From positions 1 to 11,312 of the forward strand of contig DAOWDI010000216.1 in the NCBI GenBank assembly GCA_030639105.1: a stretch of 11,312 nt of DNA, read 5' to 3'. The notes below the pieces were generated by a model. It was given only the letters and a program-made list of their open reading frames with translations. It did not search any database and was not told where the DNA came from. How positions within the stretch are numbered: position 1 is the first letter of the stretch; the number at the start of each line of letters is the position of its first letter. The translations under genes and the position numbers were made by a program. Source of the stretch: Gammaproteobacteria bacterium (GTDB taxonomy: Bacteria > Pseudomonadota > Gammaproteobacteria > Ga0077536). Positions 1 through 7,585 of this stretch are shown here, piece after piece.

Positions 1-222
1 AAGACGCCGAATATAGCGGAGTGTGCGTAGGCGTTTGCTGCCGATCGGGTACTCTATATGGTCGGCGCCAAGCGCGCGAAGTTCCTTGACCAGGCGGCCG
101 CCGGCGGAGACGACCAACGCACGATGGCCGCGTTCGACCAGGGCCGCGGCGATCTCGAGCGTACCGCGCTCGACCCCGCCGACGTCGAGCGCCGGGAGTA
201 GTTGCATGACGGTCAGGGTCAT
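1..222 (-). CDS. Family 4 glycosyltransferase, N-terminal part (runs off the left edge)
   Basis: Seen: 74 codons run without a stop from an ATG at 222-220 to the window edge. The product begins MTLTVMQLLPALDVGGVERG, followed by an alpha-helical stretch (TLEIAAALVERGH) and a strand (RALVVSAGG). The GGVE loop at residues 15-18 and this beta-alpha-beta order are typical of the N-terminal Rossmann domain of GT-B family 4 glycosyltransferases, where the loop helps bind the acceptor or donor. The sugar-nucleotide-binding C-terminal domain is outside the window. The ATG directly follows the TAG of the ELM1-family gene with no base between them, so translation is probably coupled; a weak GGAAA lies in the end of that gene. 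Inference: a lipopolysaccharide-core or other envelope-glycan enzyme, because glnE-ilvE is followed by LPS-core genes in Pseudomonas. Substrate unknown. Confidence 0.82.
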   Translation of the reverse strand, partial: MTLTVMQLLPALDVGGVERGTLEIAAALVERGHRALVVSAGGRLVKELRALGADHIEYPIGSKRLRTLRYIRRL

Positions 223-1158
223 CTAGTTTACTTTCCGGCTGTCCAGCGCTCGGGTTGTCCGATCCCAGCCCCAGCGCGTGAGGATGAGGCGGGCGCAGCG
301 TGCCGCCTCTCTGAGCGGCGGTCGGGTTTCAAGGGCGACGCCGTCGCGCCAGTTCCGGTACGGCGTGACCAGGCCGCGCGCGGCGAGGTCCGGCACAATG
401 CCGGTAATGCGATCCTTGCGCTTTATCGGGATCTCGAGCACCCCGACGGCGGCGCCGGCACTCAGCCCTTCATAGATCATGGAGACACTGTCGGCGGTTA
501 CCCAGGCCTGGTCGGATTGCGCGAGTTCGCCCGCCAACCAATCCCGTTTGGACTCCTGAAAAGGCATGATTGTTACCTTGTCCGCGGCCAGATGACGCAG
601 TGCCGCCGCCGTCTGGGGTGGTGTGCGCCGGGAATCAGCGATAACCCATCTTCTTGTTGGCGCGGTATCGATGAGCGTCTGGATTTGATCCACGAGCATC
701 GAGGTATCCCAGGTGAAATGCGCAGAAGGGCCGCCGATCAGTACCACGGAGCGGCCGGTGCGCACTGTGGTTGCGGGCATATCGTTGAGGACGCCGTCGG
801 TGATAATGATCCGCGGATCCGGCCGCGGCCCATCGTGGCGCGGGATCAGGCAGAGGTCGAAGCAGCGGATCGGGAGCCGCGGTTTCATCAGGTAGATGGC
901 GCGCCCGCCGCGCACGTGCCGCGCCACCAGCATTGGCCACTGACAACGTCGTCCCGCACCGATGATCAGGTCTGGATCGGGTGTGCGCGCACCGATCGGC
1001 AGGCGGCACGAAAGGTAATGCCATGTCGATATCCGTGGTGCGCGCGCATCGAAGGAGACCGCATCAACCGGCACCCTCGCCGCGAGCGCCTGCACCAGAC
1101 CCGCGCTCTGGCGGTCGTGGCCGGGCTTGCCGTCGTAGAACCGCCATACCACCAACAT
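223..1158 (-). CDS. ELM1-family (DUF1022, COG3660) protein
   Basis: A 311-residue protein of the family usually annotated 'mitochondrial fission ELM1 family protein'; the name comes from a plant protein and says little about bacterial function. Seen: the N-terminal signature WRFYDGKPGHDRQSAGL (5-21), a GG-S-H segment at 142-147 (IGGPSAHFTW) and VTADSVSMIYEGLSAGAAVGV at about 220-240. The last is like the donor-site region of GT-B glycosyltransferases, with a Ser-Glu/Ala-Gly pattern. No signal peptide or membrane segment is evident, so it is probably cytosolic or peripheral. The ATG at 1158 is preceded by AGGAAA at good spacing and lies 16 bases after the ilvE stop. It abuts a family 4 glycosyltransferase with no gap. 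Inference: a GT-B-fold enzyme or partner in envelope glycan synthesis. Family membership is fairly sure; the reaction is unknown. Confidence 0.85.
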   Translation of the reverse strand: MLVVWRFYDGKPGHDRQSAGLVQALAARVPVDAVSFDARAPRISTWHYLSCRLPIGARTPDPDLIIGAGRRCQWPMLVARHVRGGRAIYLMKPRLPIRCFDLCLIPRHDGPRPDPRIIITDGVLNDMPATTVRTGRSVVLIGGPSAHFTWDTSMLVDQIQTLIDTAPTRRWVIADSRRTPPQTAAALRHLAADKVTIMPFQESKRDWLAGELAQSDQAWVTADSVSMIYEGLSAGAAVGVLEIPIKRKDRITGIVPDLAARGLVTPYRNWRDGVALETRPPLREAARCARLILTRWGWDRTTRALDSRKVN

Positions 1159-1174
1159 GAATTTCCTGCTTAGC

Positions 1175-2095
1175 TCACACTACGCTCAACCAGTCGTCAT
1201 AGCCGCCATGGCGGCCTTCGACCAAGTCGAGGTAGACCGCTTGCAACCGCTGCGTTACGGGACCGGGCAGACCCTTGCCGATGGTCCGGTTGTCGAGTTC
1301 ACGGATGGGTGTGACTTCCGCCGCGGTACCGGTGAAGAAGGCCTCATCGGCGATATAGATCTCATCGCGCGTGATGCGCTTCTCGATGACAGTGTAGCCT
1401 GCGGCCGCGGCCAGGCGCAGCACCGTGTCGCGGGTGATACCTTCGAGTACGGAGGTAAGCTCCGGTGTATAGATGACCTCATTGCGCACGATAAAGATAT
1501 TCTCACCGCTGCCCTCGGCGACGATGCCGCTGGCGTCCAGCAGTAGGGCTTCGTCATAGCCCTCGCGCGCCGCTTCCTGGAGCGCGAGGATCGAGTTGAT
1601 GTAGTTCCCGCAAGCCTTGGCCTTACACATGACGCTGTTTACCAGATGCCGTGTATAGGAGGAAGTCTTGATCCGGATCCCTTTCTCCAAGGCATCGGCG
1701 CCCAGGTAGGCGCCCCAGTACCAGGCGGCAACGGACACATGGACCGAGAGGTTCTCGGCATGCAGACCCATGCCCTCCGAGCCGAAATAGACCAGCGGGC
1801 GGATGTAAGCGGTCTCAAGTTGATTGTGCGAGACGCTGTCGATGCAGGCTTGACGGATGGTCGCGCGGGAATAGGGGATCTCCATATCCAGGATATGGGC
1901 GGTATCGAACAAGCGCCGGATGTGGTCATCGAGACGGAATATCGCGGTGCCCTTAGGGGTTGCATAGGCGCGGATCCCCTCGAAGGCGCCTACCCCATAA
2001 TGCAGGGTATGGGTCAAAACGTGAACTTTGGCATCGCGCCACGGCACCATCTCGCCGTCCATCCAGATCACGCCGTCTCTATCGGCGTAGCTCAT
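1175..2095 (-). CDS. ilvE: Branched-chain amino acid aminotransferase
   Basis: Catalyses the last step of leucine, isoleucine and valine synthesis: PLP-dependent transfer of the amino group from glutamate to the branched-chain 2-oxo acids, in the cytosol. Seen: a 306-residue class IV aminotransferase, close to the 309 residues of E. coli IlvE. HYGVGAFEGIRAY (32-44) is the N-terminal signature; Lys160 in MCKAKACGNYINS fits the PLP Schiff-base lysine; SGIVAEGSGENIFIVRN and GITRDTVL follow; DEAFFTGTAAEVTPIRELD is the C-terminal phosphate-binding and substrate region. The ATG at 2095 has an AGGAGA site 8 bases upstream. It lies downstream of glnE, as in Pseudomonas, and leads into the ELM1-family and glycosyltransferase genes, so it is probably the first gene of that transcript. 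D-amino acid aminotransferase and aminodeoxychorismate lyase share the fold but are less likely at this length and with these motifs. Confidence 0.96.
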   Translation of the reverse strand: MSYADRDGVIWMDGEMVPWRDAKVHVLTHTLHYGVGAFEGIRAYATPKGTAIFRLDDHIRRLFDTAHILDMEIPYSRATIRQACIDSVSHNQLETAYIRPLVYFGSEGMGLHAENLSVHVSVAAWYWGAYLGADALEKGIRIKTSSYTRHLVNSVMCKAKACGNYINSILALQEAAREGYDEALLLDASGIVAEGSGENIFIVRNEVIYTPELTSVLEGITRDTVLRLAAAAGYTVIEKRITRDEIYIADEAFFTGTAAEVTPIRELDNRTIGKGLPGPVTQRLQAVYLDLVEGRHGGYDDWLSVV

Positions 2096-2285
2096 GTCGT
2101 CGTCTCCTACTGTGTCGCCTCGGAATTATTCGATTAAGCTGTCGAGGACCCGTGCCACGATACCAATGCGCGAGGAGGCGTCGTATCGGGAATAGGGCAG
2201 GAGTCTAAACGCAGCGCGATAAGCAGCGAATTATGAAGGTTTATCGCGGGACAGTACATAAGCCGGCCCAGCGCGCATCTTCTCG
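2096..2285. other. Intergenic region glnE-ilvE
   Basis: This 190-base gap lies between two genes reading the same way. It holds the ilvE ribosome binding site (AGGAGA, minus strand, just above 2095) and the inverted repeat at 2215-2248. I could not find a -35/-10 pair with good spacing on the minus strand, nor a hairpin followed by a T run after the glnE stop (TAG at 2288-2286). The gap is long enough to carry an ilvE promoter, but the sequence does not prove one. No small gene is convincing here. Confidence 0.5.
2215..2248. repeat. Inverted repeat CGCGATAA...TTATCGCG
   Basis: Eight-base arms at 2215-2222 and 2241-2248 are perfect inverted repeats. With one G-T step and one further pair the arms reach ten bases around a 14-base loop. 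It sits about 120 bases upstream of the ilvE start and 35 bases after the glnE stop. No T tract follows on either strand, so it is not a standard terminator. It could be an operator, a transcript-processing hairpin, or chance. Confidence 0.5.
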
Positions 2286-5165
2286 CTAACCCGCCTCGAT
2301 CAGCTTGCCCCAGGCCGCCCGGACCGCGGTGCGGTGGCCACTAAATTTCCCGGCCTCGACCAATCCATCGATCTCCCGCAGGGCGCGGCGGTGGACCTCG
2401 GCGCGATAGGCGAAATAGGCATCGTGCAGCATCCTCCCTACATCGACGGTCATCACGCCGAGGCGGGTGAACGCTTCGAGTAAACGGAGATTATCGGTGA
2501 AGATGAGCAATTCCTTATGCTCGTGCGCCCAGCGCAGGACGCAATATTGCACCAGGAATTCGATATCGGTAATACCGCCGGCACCCTGCTTGAGATCGAA
2601 GTACACGTCATCGGAGCGGTCCAGATCCATACGCATGCGTTCGCGCATCTCGAGGATATCGGCGCGGAGCTTATCGCCATCGCGCGGCCGGCCCAGCACT
2701 TCGCGACGCACGCATTCGAATGCGGCCATCGTCTCGGGTGCGCCGGCGACGGCGCGAGCGCGGACCAACGCCTGGTGCTCCCACGTCCAGGCGTTGTGCT
2801 TCTGGTATTCGGCAAACGCGGCGATAGAACTGACGAGCAAACCGGATTGACCGCTCGGGCGCAGGCGGGTATCGACCTCATAGGCGCGCCCGGCGGCGGT
2901 ACGGGTGCTCAACAAGTGGATGATCCGTTGGCTTAGGCGCGTGAAAAAAACGTGGTTATCGACCGAGTGGATCCCGTCCGTCGCCTGCCGCGCGCCTCTG
3001 CTATCGTGGATGAAGACGAGGTCGAGGTCCGAGCCGTAGCCGAGTTCGAGGCCGCCGAGCTTGCCGTAGGCGACGATCGCAAACCCCGCCCTGAGTGCTT
3101 GACCGGCGTCGAGGCAGGTCGGCTCGCCGTGCTTTTCTCCCAAGTGGTGCTGGGCGATATCGAGCGCGTGGTGCAGCAGGGCCTCGGCGATGTAGGACAG
3201 CTGGTCGCTGACTTCGGCGACGGGAAACTCGGCCATGATGTCGCTGGCGGCGACCCGCAAGACCTGTTGATTCTTAAAGTGACGCAGCGTGTCCATCGTC
3301 TGTTCGATATCGTCGCGGTGGTGGGCCGCCAGCAGGGTGTCGAGTTGGTTGACGAGTTGGTCACGGCCGGGCGGCGCGAACAGCACGCGCGGGTCGAGTA
3401 GTTCATCGAGCAGCAACGGCTGTTGAGTGATCTGGCGCGCAATCCAGGGGCTCGCGTGGTAGAGATCGATGAGGCGTTGCAGGGCCCCCGGGTGGTCGGC
3501 GAGCAGCGACAGGTAGACCGAGCGTCTGGCGATTGCCCGGACAAGTTCGGCGAGGCGCACAAACGTCGCCCCCGAGTGGGTTCGTTTGCCGGCGGTTGCC
3601 AGCAGGTGCGGCATCAGCCGGTCGAGCCGGTCGCGGCCTTGACGGCTCAGGCGGTCGAGAAACCGTGATTGTTTGAGCTGTTCGATGACGATGCGGGTGG
3701 CGGCGGTGTCATCGAACCCGAGCGCGGCGAGCCTGTCCTCGAGACCCGGCTCTTCGGCCCACACGGCGTTCGCGGTTGACAGGGCCGTTGCTTCGTGCTC
3801 TTGCGCCGGTGCTGGTGGCGCCAGCAGTTCGCGGAAGCAGCGCCGCACGATATCGCGATGGCGCGCCAGCTCGGCACCGAACGCACGGTAGGACCCGAAG
3901 CCCATGGCGAAGCCAAGGCGTGCTTGCTCAATTTCCGCGCTGGGTAATTGATGGGTCTGGCGGTCGGCGACCTGCTGCAGGCGATGCTCACTACGGCGCA
4001 GGAACCGGTAGGCGTCCGCTAGGGCCGCGGCCTTAGCGGGCTCGAGCAGGTTCAGATCGGCACAGGTTTGGAGTACCGCCAGGATCGAACGCCGCCGCAA
4101 ACGCGGTTCACGGCCGCCGCGGATCAGCTGCAAGGTCTGTCCGATGAATTCGATCTCGCGGATCCCGCCGGAGCCGAGCTTGACGTTGTCTTCGAGGTCC
4201 TTGCGCGCGGCCTCGGCGTCGATCAGCGCCTTCATTTCGCGCACCGCCTCGATCGCCCCATAGTCGAGATAGCGGCGATAGACGAACGGTTTGAGGATCG
4301 CCTGGAGCCGTTTTCGATCACGCTCGGCCCCGGTGATGATCCTGGCCTTGATAAAGGCATAGCGTTCCCAGTCGCGGCCATGGAGCTGGTAGTAGTGTTC
4401 GAGCGCATCGAGATTCGACGTCAGCGGACCGCTGTCGCCAAAGGGCCGCAGGCGCATATCGACGCGAAAGACGAAGCCGTCGGCGCTCTGGTCGTTCAGC
4501 AGCGCGATGAAGCGCTTGCCGAGTCTATCGAAATACTCTTGGTTGTCGATCTCACGGCGCCCGCCGGCGGTGCACCCGGTGTCGGGAAAGGCAAAGATGA
4601 GATCGATGTCGGAGGAAAAATTGAGCTCATGCCCGCCGAGTTTGCCCATGGCGAGGACCAGCAGGCCGATGGGCGCACCGTCGGCGTCCCTTGGCAGACC
4701 GAAGCGCGCGGCCATCTGTTCTTGAAGCCAGGCGACGCCGGCTTGAATATTCGCCTCGGCGAGCGCGGACAATTCGGCGGTGATGGTCATGACGTCGGTG
4801 TCGAGAACAATATCGCGCCAGGCGATGCGCACGAGCTCCGCGTTGCGCAGGCGCCGTAGTACGGCCATCGCCTCGGCATCATTGGCCGCGCCTTCGAGTG
4901 AATTGCGCAATGCTTCGAGATACCAGCCGGCGCCGCGCGGTTCGCGGATCGCCGTTTGCGTGATGCAATCGAGAAACACGCGCGGGTATTGCGCCGCATA
5001 TTGGGCGATGAATGGACTGGCGGCGAAGGCTTGGGTGAACGGGAGTGCTGGGGTGGTGCTTTCGAGATCGATAGCCGCCGCCGTGCAGGCCTCGGCGAAG
5101 CATTCGCCTAGGCGTGCCGTCTGTTCGGAGAGCATCTCCGGTATTTCGTTCGGCAGTGGCGTCAT
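2286..5165 (-). CDS. glnE: Bifunctional glutamine synthetase adenylyltransferase / adenylyl-removing enzyme
   Basis: Controls nitrogen assimilation by adding AMP to, or removing it from, glutamine synthetase in response to PII/PII-UMP and glutamine. Seen: 959 residues (E. coli 946) with two nucleotidyltransferase modules. The N-terminal adenylyl-removase module carries GKLGGHELNFSSDIDLIFAF (174-193; acidic pair Asp186/Asp188) with VDMRLRPFGDSG near 235-246. The C-terminal adenylyltransferase module carries GKLGGLELGYGSDLDLVFIH (701-720; Asp713/Asp715) with VDTRLRPSGQSG near 764-775. Each is followed by a GlnD-type helical domain (GSGGIREIEF at 331-340, GAGGITDIEF at 861-870). Both active sites look intact. 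The ATG at 5165 lacks a strong Shine-Dalgarno site, but no better upstream start is in frame, and the alternative Met11 would trim the usual N-terminus. Upstream is a terminator; downstream is ilvE, the same order as in Pseudomonas. Confidence 0.97.
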   Translation of the reverse strand: MTPLPNEIPEMLSEQTARLGECFAEACTAAAIDLESTTPALPFTQAFAASPFIAQYAAQYPRVFLDCITQTAIREPRGAGWYLEALRNSLEGAANDAEAMAVLRRLRNAELVRIAWRDIVLDTDVMTITAELSALAEANIQAGVAWLQEQMAARFGLPRDADGAPIGLLVLAMGKLGGHELNFSSDIDLIFAFPDTGCTAGGRREIDNQEYFDRLGKRFIALLNDQSADGFVFRVDMRLRPFGDSGPLTSNLDALEHYYQLHGRDWERYAFIKARIITGAERDRKRLQAILKPFVYRRYLDYGAIEAVREMKALIDAEAARKDLEDNVKLGSGGIREIEFIGQTLQLIRGGREPRLRRRSILAVLQTCADLNLLEPAKAAALADAYRFLRRSEHRLQQVADRQTHQLPSAEIEQARLGFAMGFGSYRAFGAELARHRDIVRRCFRELLAPPAPAQEHEATALSTANAVWAEEPGLEDRLAALGFDDTAATRIVIEQLKQSRFLDRLSRQGRDRLDRLMPHLLATAGKRTHSGATFVRLAELVRAIARRSVYLSLLADHPGALQRLIDLYHASPWIARQITQQPLLLDELLDPRVLFAPPGRDQLVNQLDTLLAAHHRDDIEQTMDTLRHFKNQQVLRVAASDIMAEFPVAEVSDQLSYIAEALLHHALDIAQHHLGEKHGEPTCLDAGQALRAGFAIVAYGKLGGLELGYGSDLDLVFIHDSRGARQATDGIHSVDNHVFFTRLSQRIIHLLSTRTAAGRAYEVDTRLRPSGQSGLLVSSIAAFAEYQKHNAWTWEHQALVRARAVAGAPETMAAFECVRREVLGRPRDGDKLRADILEMRERMRMDLDRSDDVYFDLKQGAGGITDIEFLVQYCVLRWAHEHKELLIFTDNLRLLEAFTRLGVMTVDVGRMLHDAYFAYRAEVHRRALREIDGLVEAGKFSGHRTAVRAAWGKLIEAG

Positions 5166-5234
5166 GCGGTCGGTCAGGGCATTGTCGGCGTTAAGGACGT
5201 CGGTGTTTGGCGGTATGTCTTCTCGGGGTGGCCA

Positions 5235-5264
5235 AGAAAAAACGGGCTCCCGGCCCGTTCTTTC
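5235..5264 (-). terminator. Rho-independent terminator after the FecR-domain gene
   Basis: On the minus strand a stem AACGGGC / GCCCGTT (5241-5259) with a five-base loop is followed at once by a run of Ts and TCTT (5240 down to 5233). The stem can extend to about 12 pairs with one mismatch through flanking A/T pairs. It starts 24 bases past the FecR gene stop (TGA at 5290-5288). It should end the Slam-like/FecR transcript and insulate glnE, whose promoter must then lie within the next 70 bases or so; I see no convincing -35/-10 pair there. Confidence 0.85.
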
Positions 5265-5287
5265 GGTTGCGGGTGAGCGGCTCCGGT

Positions 5288-7567
5288 TCAGGGCTTGACC
5301 ACACCGGCGCCCGACCAGGCGGCTTTCCCGCCAGAGTCGTTACCTTGATAAGAAAATACGATGCCGTCCGGGGTGTCGCCGGCAAAGGTATATGCGGTGC
5401 TGCCGAATACGGCGGGACATGGACCGCCGCAGCCGTCAAAACTTGCGGCGCCGGTCAGGGGTGCGAATCCGTTGGCCAGCGGGGTGCCGCCGCCCGCTAA
5501 GCTCCAGCCACCCGTACCTGTGCTTAAGCCTTCTTGGGGGAAGGTCCCGGTGAGCGAGACCGTATCCATATTACCCGTCGTAAAATTGGCCGTAAAAGCC
5601 GCAGTATTCAGTGTGCCGTTGGTCATGCCGGAGCCAAACGGCGCAAACACGCTCGGCGAGGTGGCGCCGGCGATGGTCGAATAGATCATCGTGCCGGTCG
5701 TCGCGTTGACCACGCTGTCCGCCGTCGGGTTTGTGGTATAGGCGGCGTGAAAGTAATCGGTTGGGAGGGCCGGTGGGATACCAAAGCCCGTACTGGTGAA
5801 ATTAAACCCGGGGCTGAACCGGACCCAGGTGGCCTCAAGCGCCGCGACGGTACCGGTTTCGGCGATCGTTGAGGTGCCCGGGTCGAAGGTATCGCCGAAG
5901 GTCGTCGCGAAGGTCAGCGGCGAGAGGCTGATCGTTGCGCCAGAGGCGGTGCCGTCGCCTTCGGCAAGGCTGTTGGCGAACATCGGAGAGGGCTCGAAGT
6001 TGAGCGCGTACTTGACCGTGATGTCACTATTTGTCGACCATAGCCCGAAGCCGGCGGTGCCGATGATGTCGTAGCCGGTCGAGGAGAACATGTCGATGGC
6101 ATAACCGAGCCCAACTGCCCGCGGCGCGCTGCCACCGTTTGGTCCGGCGAAGAAACCGTCCAAGGTCACCTGGTAGCTGCCCCCGGATACGGCGTTAACG
6201 GTACCTTCGGTGAAGGTCTTGGTGCCATCGGCCAGGAGATCACCCGTCACGGCGTAGGTTGCGGGGCCGTGCTCAACGGTCATGTTGAGCAAACCGGTAC
6301 CGGGCCCAAAAAACCAGCTCAGCTCCCCGCCGGTTGTACCCGTGCCGATGCTCGAGCCGTCGGTCGCGGTCGAGAACGTGCCGCCGGTGAAGTGATAGGT
6401 GGCGCTGCCGCCCGTCGGCAAATCACCCGGATCGGATCCATGGATAAAATGTTCGCTCTGGTAGCCCGTTAGCTTGAACACATCCGTGGAGACCGAGGCC
6501 GAGTCGAAGAAGGCGTCTATCTCTAGGACATAGCCGTTGGACCAGCGGCCCTTCATCAGGAGGCCATCGGTGGTCAGACCGAAGTCACCGTCCGGGGCGA
6601 CCGAAGCGGGCATCGAGCGCAGGTGCTCCAGGTCATGTTCGTCGACCGCATCGAGGATCTGATTGCCGATACTCCGGACCTCAGGGTCGGGGAAAGCATT
6701 CAAGGCCGAGCGCAGTGTGTCGAAGTCGATTGTGATGATCGAGACGTCTTCCTCCGCGACTTCGCCATCGACCGTGATGAATGCAAGCGGTTTGCCGCCT
6801 TGTAGCACCACGGAGAGGCCGTCACTAGCTTCCGTATCCCCGGGCGAACCCTGGAAAGCGCTGGCGCCAATCTGGTCCAGCAAGACTATCGTCTGGTCGA
6901 CCTGCTCACCCTGCTCGTATCTCGGCTCATCAAACTGGTAGTCGCCAACGTCCTCGCGCTGGGCGACGCCGCCCTGTATCTGCCGGCAGGTCGTGCCGTC
7001 GCAGACGTAGGCGTCCCCCGAGGCGACGGGTCCTGAAAAGTTGCCGGAGTCCAGATCCCAGGTACCGCCATAGCCCTGCAGCCCGGTGCCCCGCGGCAGA
7101 TCGCCACAGTCGCTGTCGCAATGGCTGACCTTGCCGCTGGTGCCGCGGATACCGATGGTGGCGACCTTGGTCTTGATGCGGAAGCTCTTGCGGTTGCTCT
7201 TGCCGATGACCCCGGTGACGAGCCTGATGCTGCCCTTGATGAGGCTCAAAAAACTGCGCTCCTTGCCGTCGGCCTTACCGCTGAAGTTGTAGTCGTCGAT
7301 GCGGTATTGGGTATTCGGCTGCAAGGAGGCGAAGCCGCCGTCGGTAAACCGGATCTGGGCGCGCCCGCGCACCGTCGCCACCGTCTCACCGGGGAAGACC
7401 TTATCGCCCTTGCGCAAGCGGCGGTCTTTGCCCGAGTCGTCAGTGGCCTGGACCTGACCAAAGGCGTAGACCATCTTGGCTGCGTGCGCCGCGGCGTGGG
7501 TGTGTGGGCTGGCCATGGCCAGCCCATAGGTAACCAGGGCAATAAACGTGAAGCGAAGATTTTTCAT
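5288..7567 (-). CDS. Exported FecR-domain protein with a C-terminal TbpB-like beta-rich region; candidate Slam client
   Basis: 759 residues. Seen: a Sec signal peptide (MKNLRF, hydrophobic core, then AAAHAA-K, cleavage near 28-30) with no lipobox cysteine, so a soluble exported protein is expected. A FecR domain spans about 60-146 (GRAQIRFTDGGFASLQPNTQ, then KGSIRLVTGVIG, then VATIGIRGTSG). Paired cysteines follow at 150/154 and 189/194. From about 385 the protein is Gly/Ser/Thr-rich with alternating strands; DGFFAGPN (470-477) followed by a GLGY segment recalls the FxGPNAxExGG signature of the TbpB beta-barrel domain. A second beta-rich half runs from about 510 to 759 with a last cysteine pair at 713/717. 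The ATG at 7567 has AAGGA upstream. It follows the Slam-like gene by 18 bases and is closed by a terminator. No FecI sigma factor or TonB receptor is adjacent, so classical iron signalling is unlikely. Inferred role: surface-exposed or released binding protein, ligand unknown. Confidence 0.8.
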   Translation of the reverse strand: MKNLRFTFIALVTYGLAMASPHTHAAAHAAKMVYAFGQVQATDDSGKDRRLRKGDKVFPGETVATVRGRAQIRFTDGGFASLQPNTQYRIDDYNFSGKADGKERSFLSLIKGSIRLVTGVIGKSNRKSFRIKTKVATIGIRGTSGKVSHCDSDCGDLPRGTGLQGYGGTWDLDSGNFSGPVASGDAYVCDGTTCRQIQGGVAQREDVGDYQFDEPRYEQGEQVDQTIVLLDQIGASAFQGSPGDTEASDGLSVVLQGGKPLAFITVDGEVAEEDVSIITIDFDTLRSALNAFPDPEVRSIGNQILDAVDEHDLEHLRSMPASVAPDGDFGLTTDGLLMKGRWSNGYVLEIDAFFDSASVSTDVFKLTGYQSEHFIHGSDPGDLPTGGSATYHFTGGTFSTATDGSSIGTGTTGGELSWFFGPGTGLLNMTVEHGPATYAVTGDLLADGTKTFTEGTVNAVSGGSYQVTLDGFFAGPNGGSAPRAVGLGYAIDMFSSTGYDIIGTAGFGLWSTNSDITVKYALNFEPSPMFANSLAEGDGTASGATISLSPLTFATTFGDTFDPGTSTIAETGTVAALEATWVRFSPGFNFTSTGFGIPPALPTDYFHAAYTTNPTADSVVNATTGTMIYSTIAGATSPSVFAPFGSGMTNGTLNTAAFTANFTTGNMDTVSLTGTFPQEGLSTGTGGWSLAGGGTPLANGFAPLTGAASFDGCGGPCPAVFGSTAYTFAGDTPDGIVFSYQGNDSGGKAAWSGAGVVKP

Positions 7568-7585
7568 GGGGATTAGTCCTTACGA

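Noticed and set aside
202-1173. 323-codon rightward open frame opposite the ELM1-family gene
   Set aside because: It is antisense to a gene with clear family motifs, has no ribosome binding site or recognisable domain, and is a common by-product of GC-rich coding DNA.
4068-4859. 263-codon rightward open frame inside glnE
   Set aside because: It is a shadow of the first nucleotidyltransferase module of glnE, with no start signal and no domain.
5288-7567. FecIR-type iron signalling gene
   Set aside because: No sigma factor or TonB-dependent receptor adjoins it, the domain is not behind a transmembrane helix, and most of the protein is an exported beta-rich region.
5288-7567. Autotransporter or filamentous adhesin
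   Set aside because: The Gly/Thr-rich repeats raised this idea, but the C-terminus ends in VVKP without a barrel-type aromatic end, and a separate barrel protein is encoded next door.
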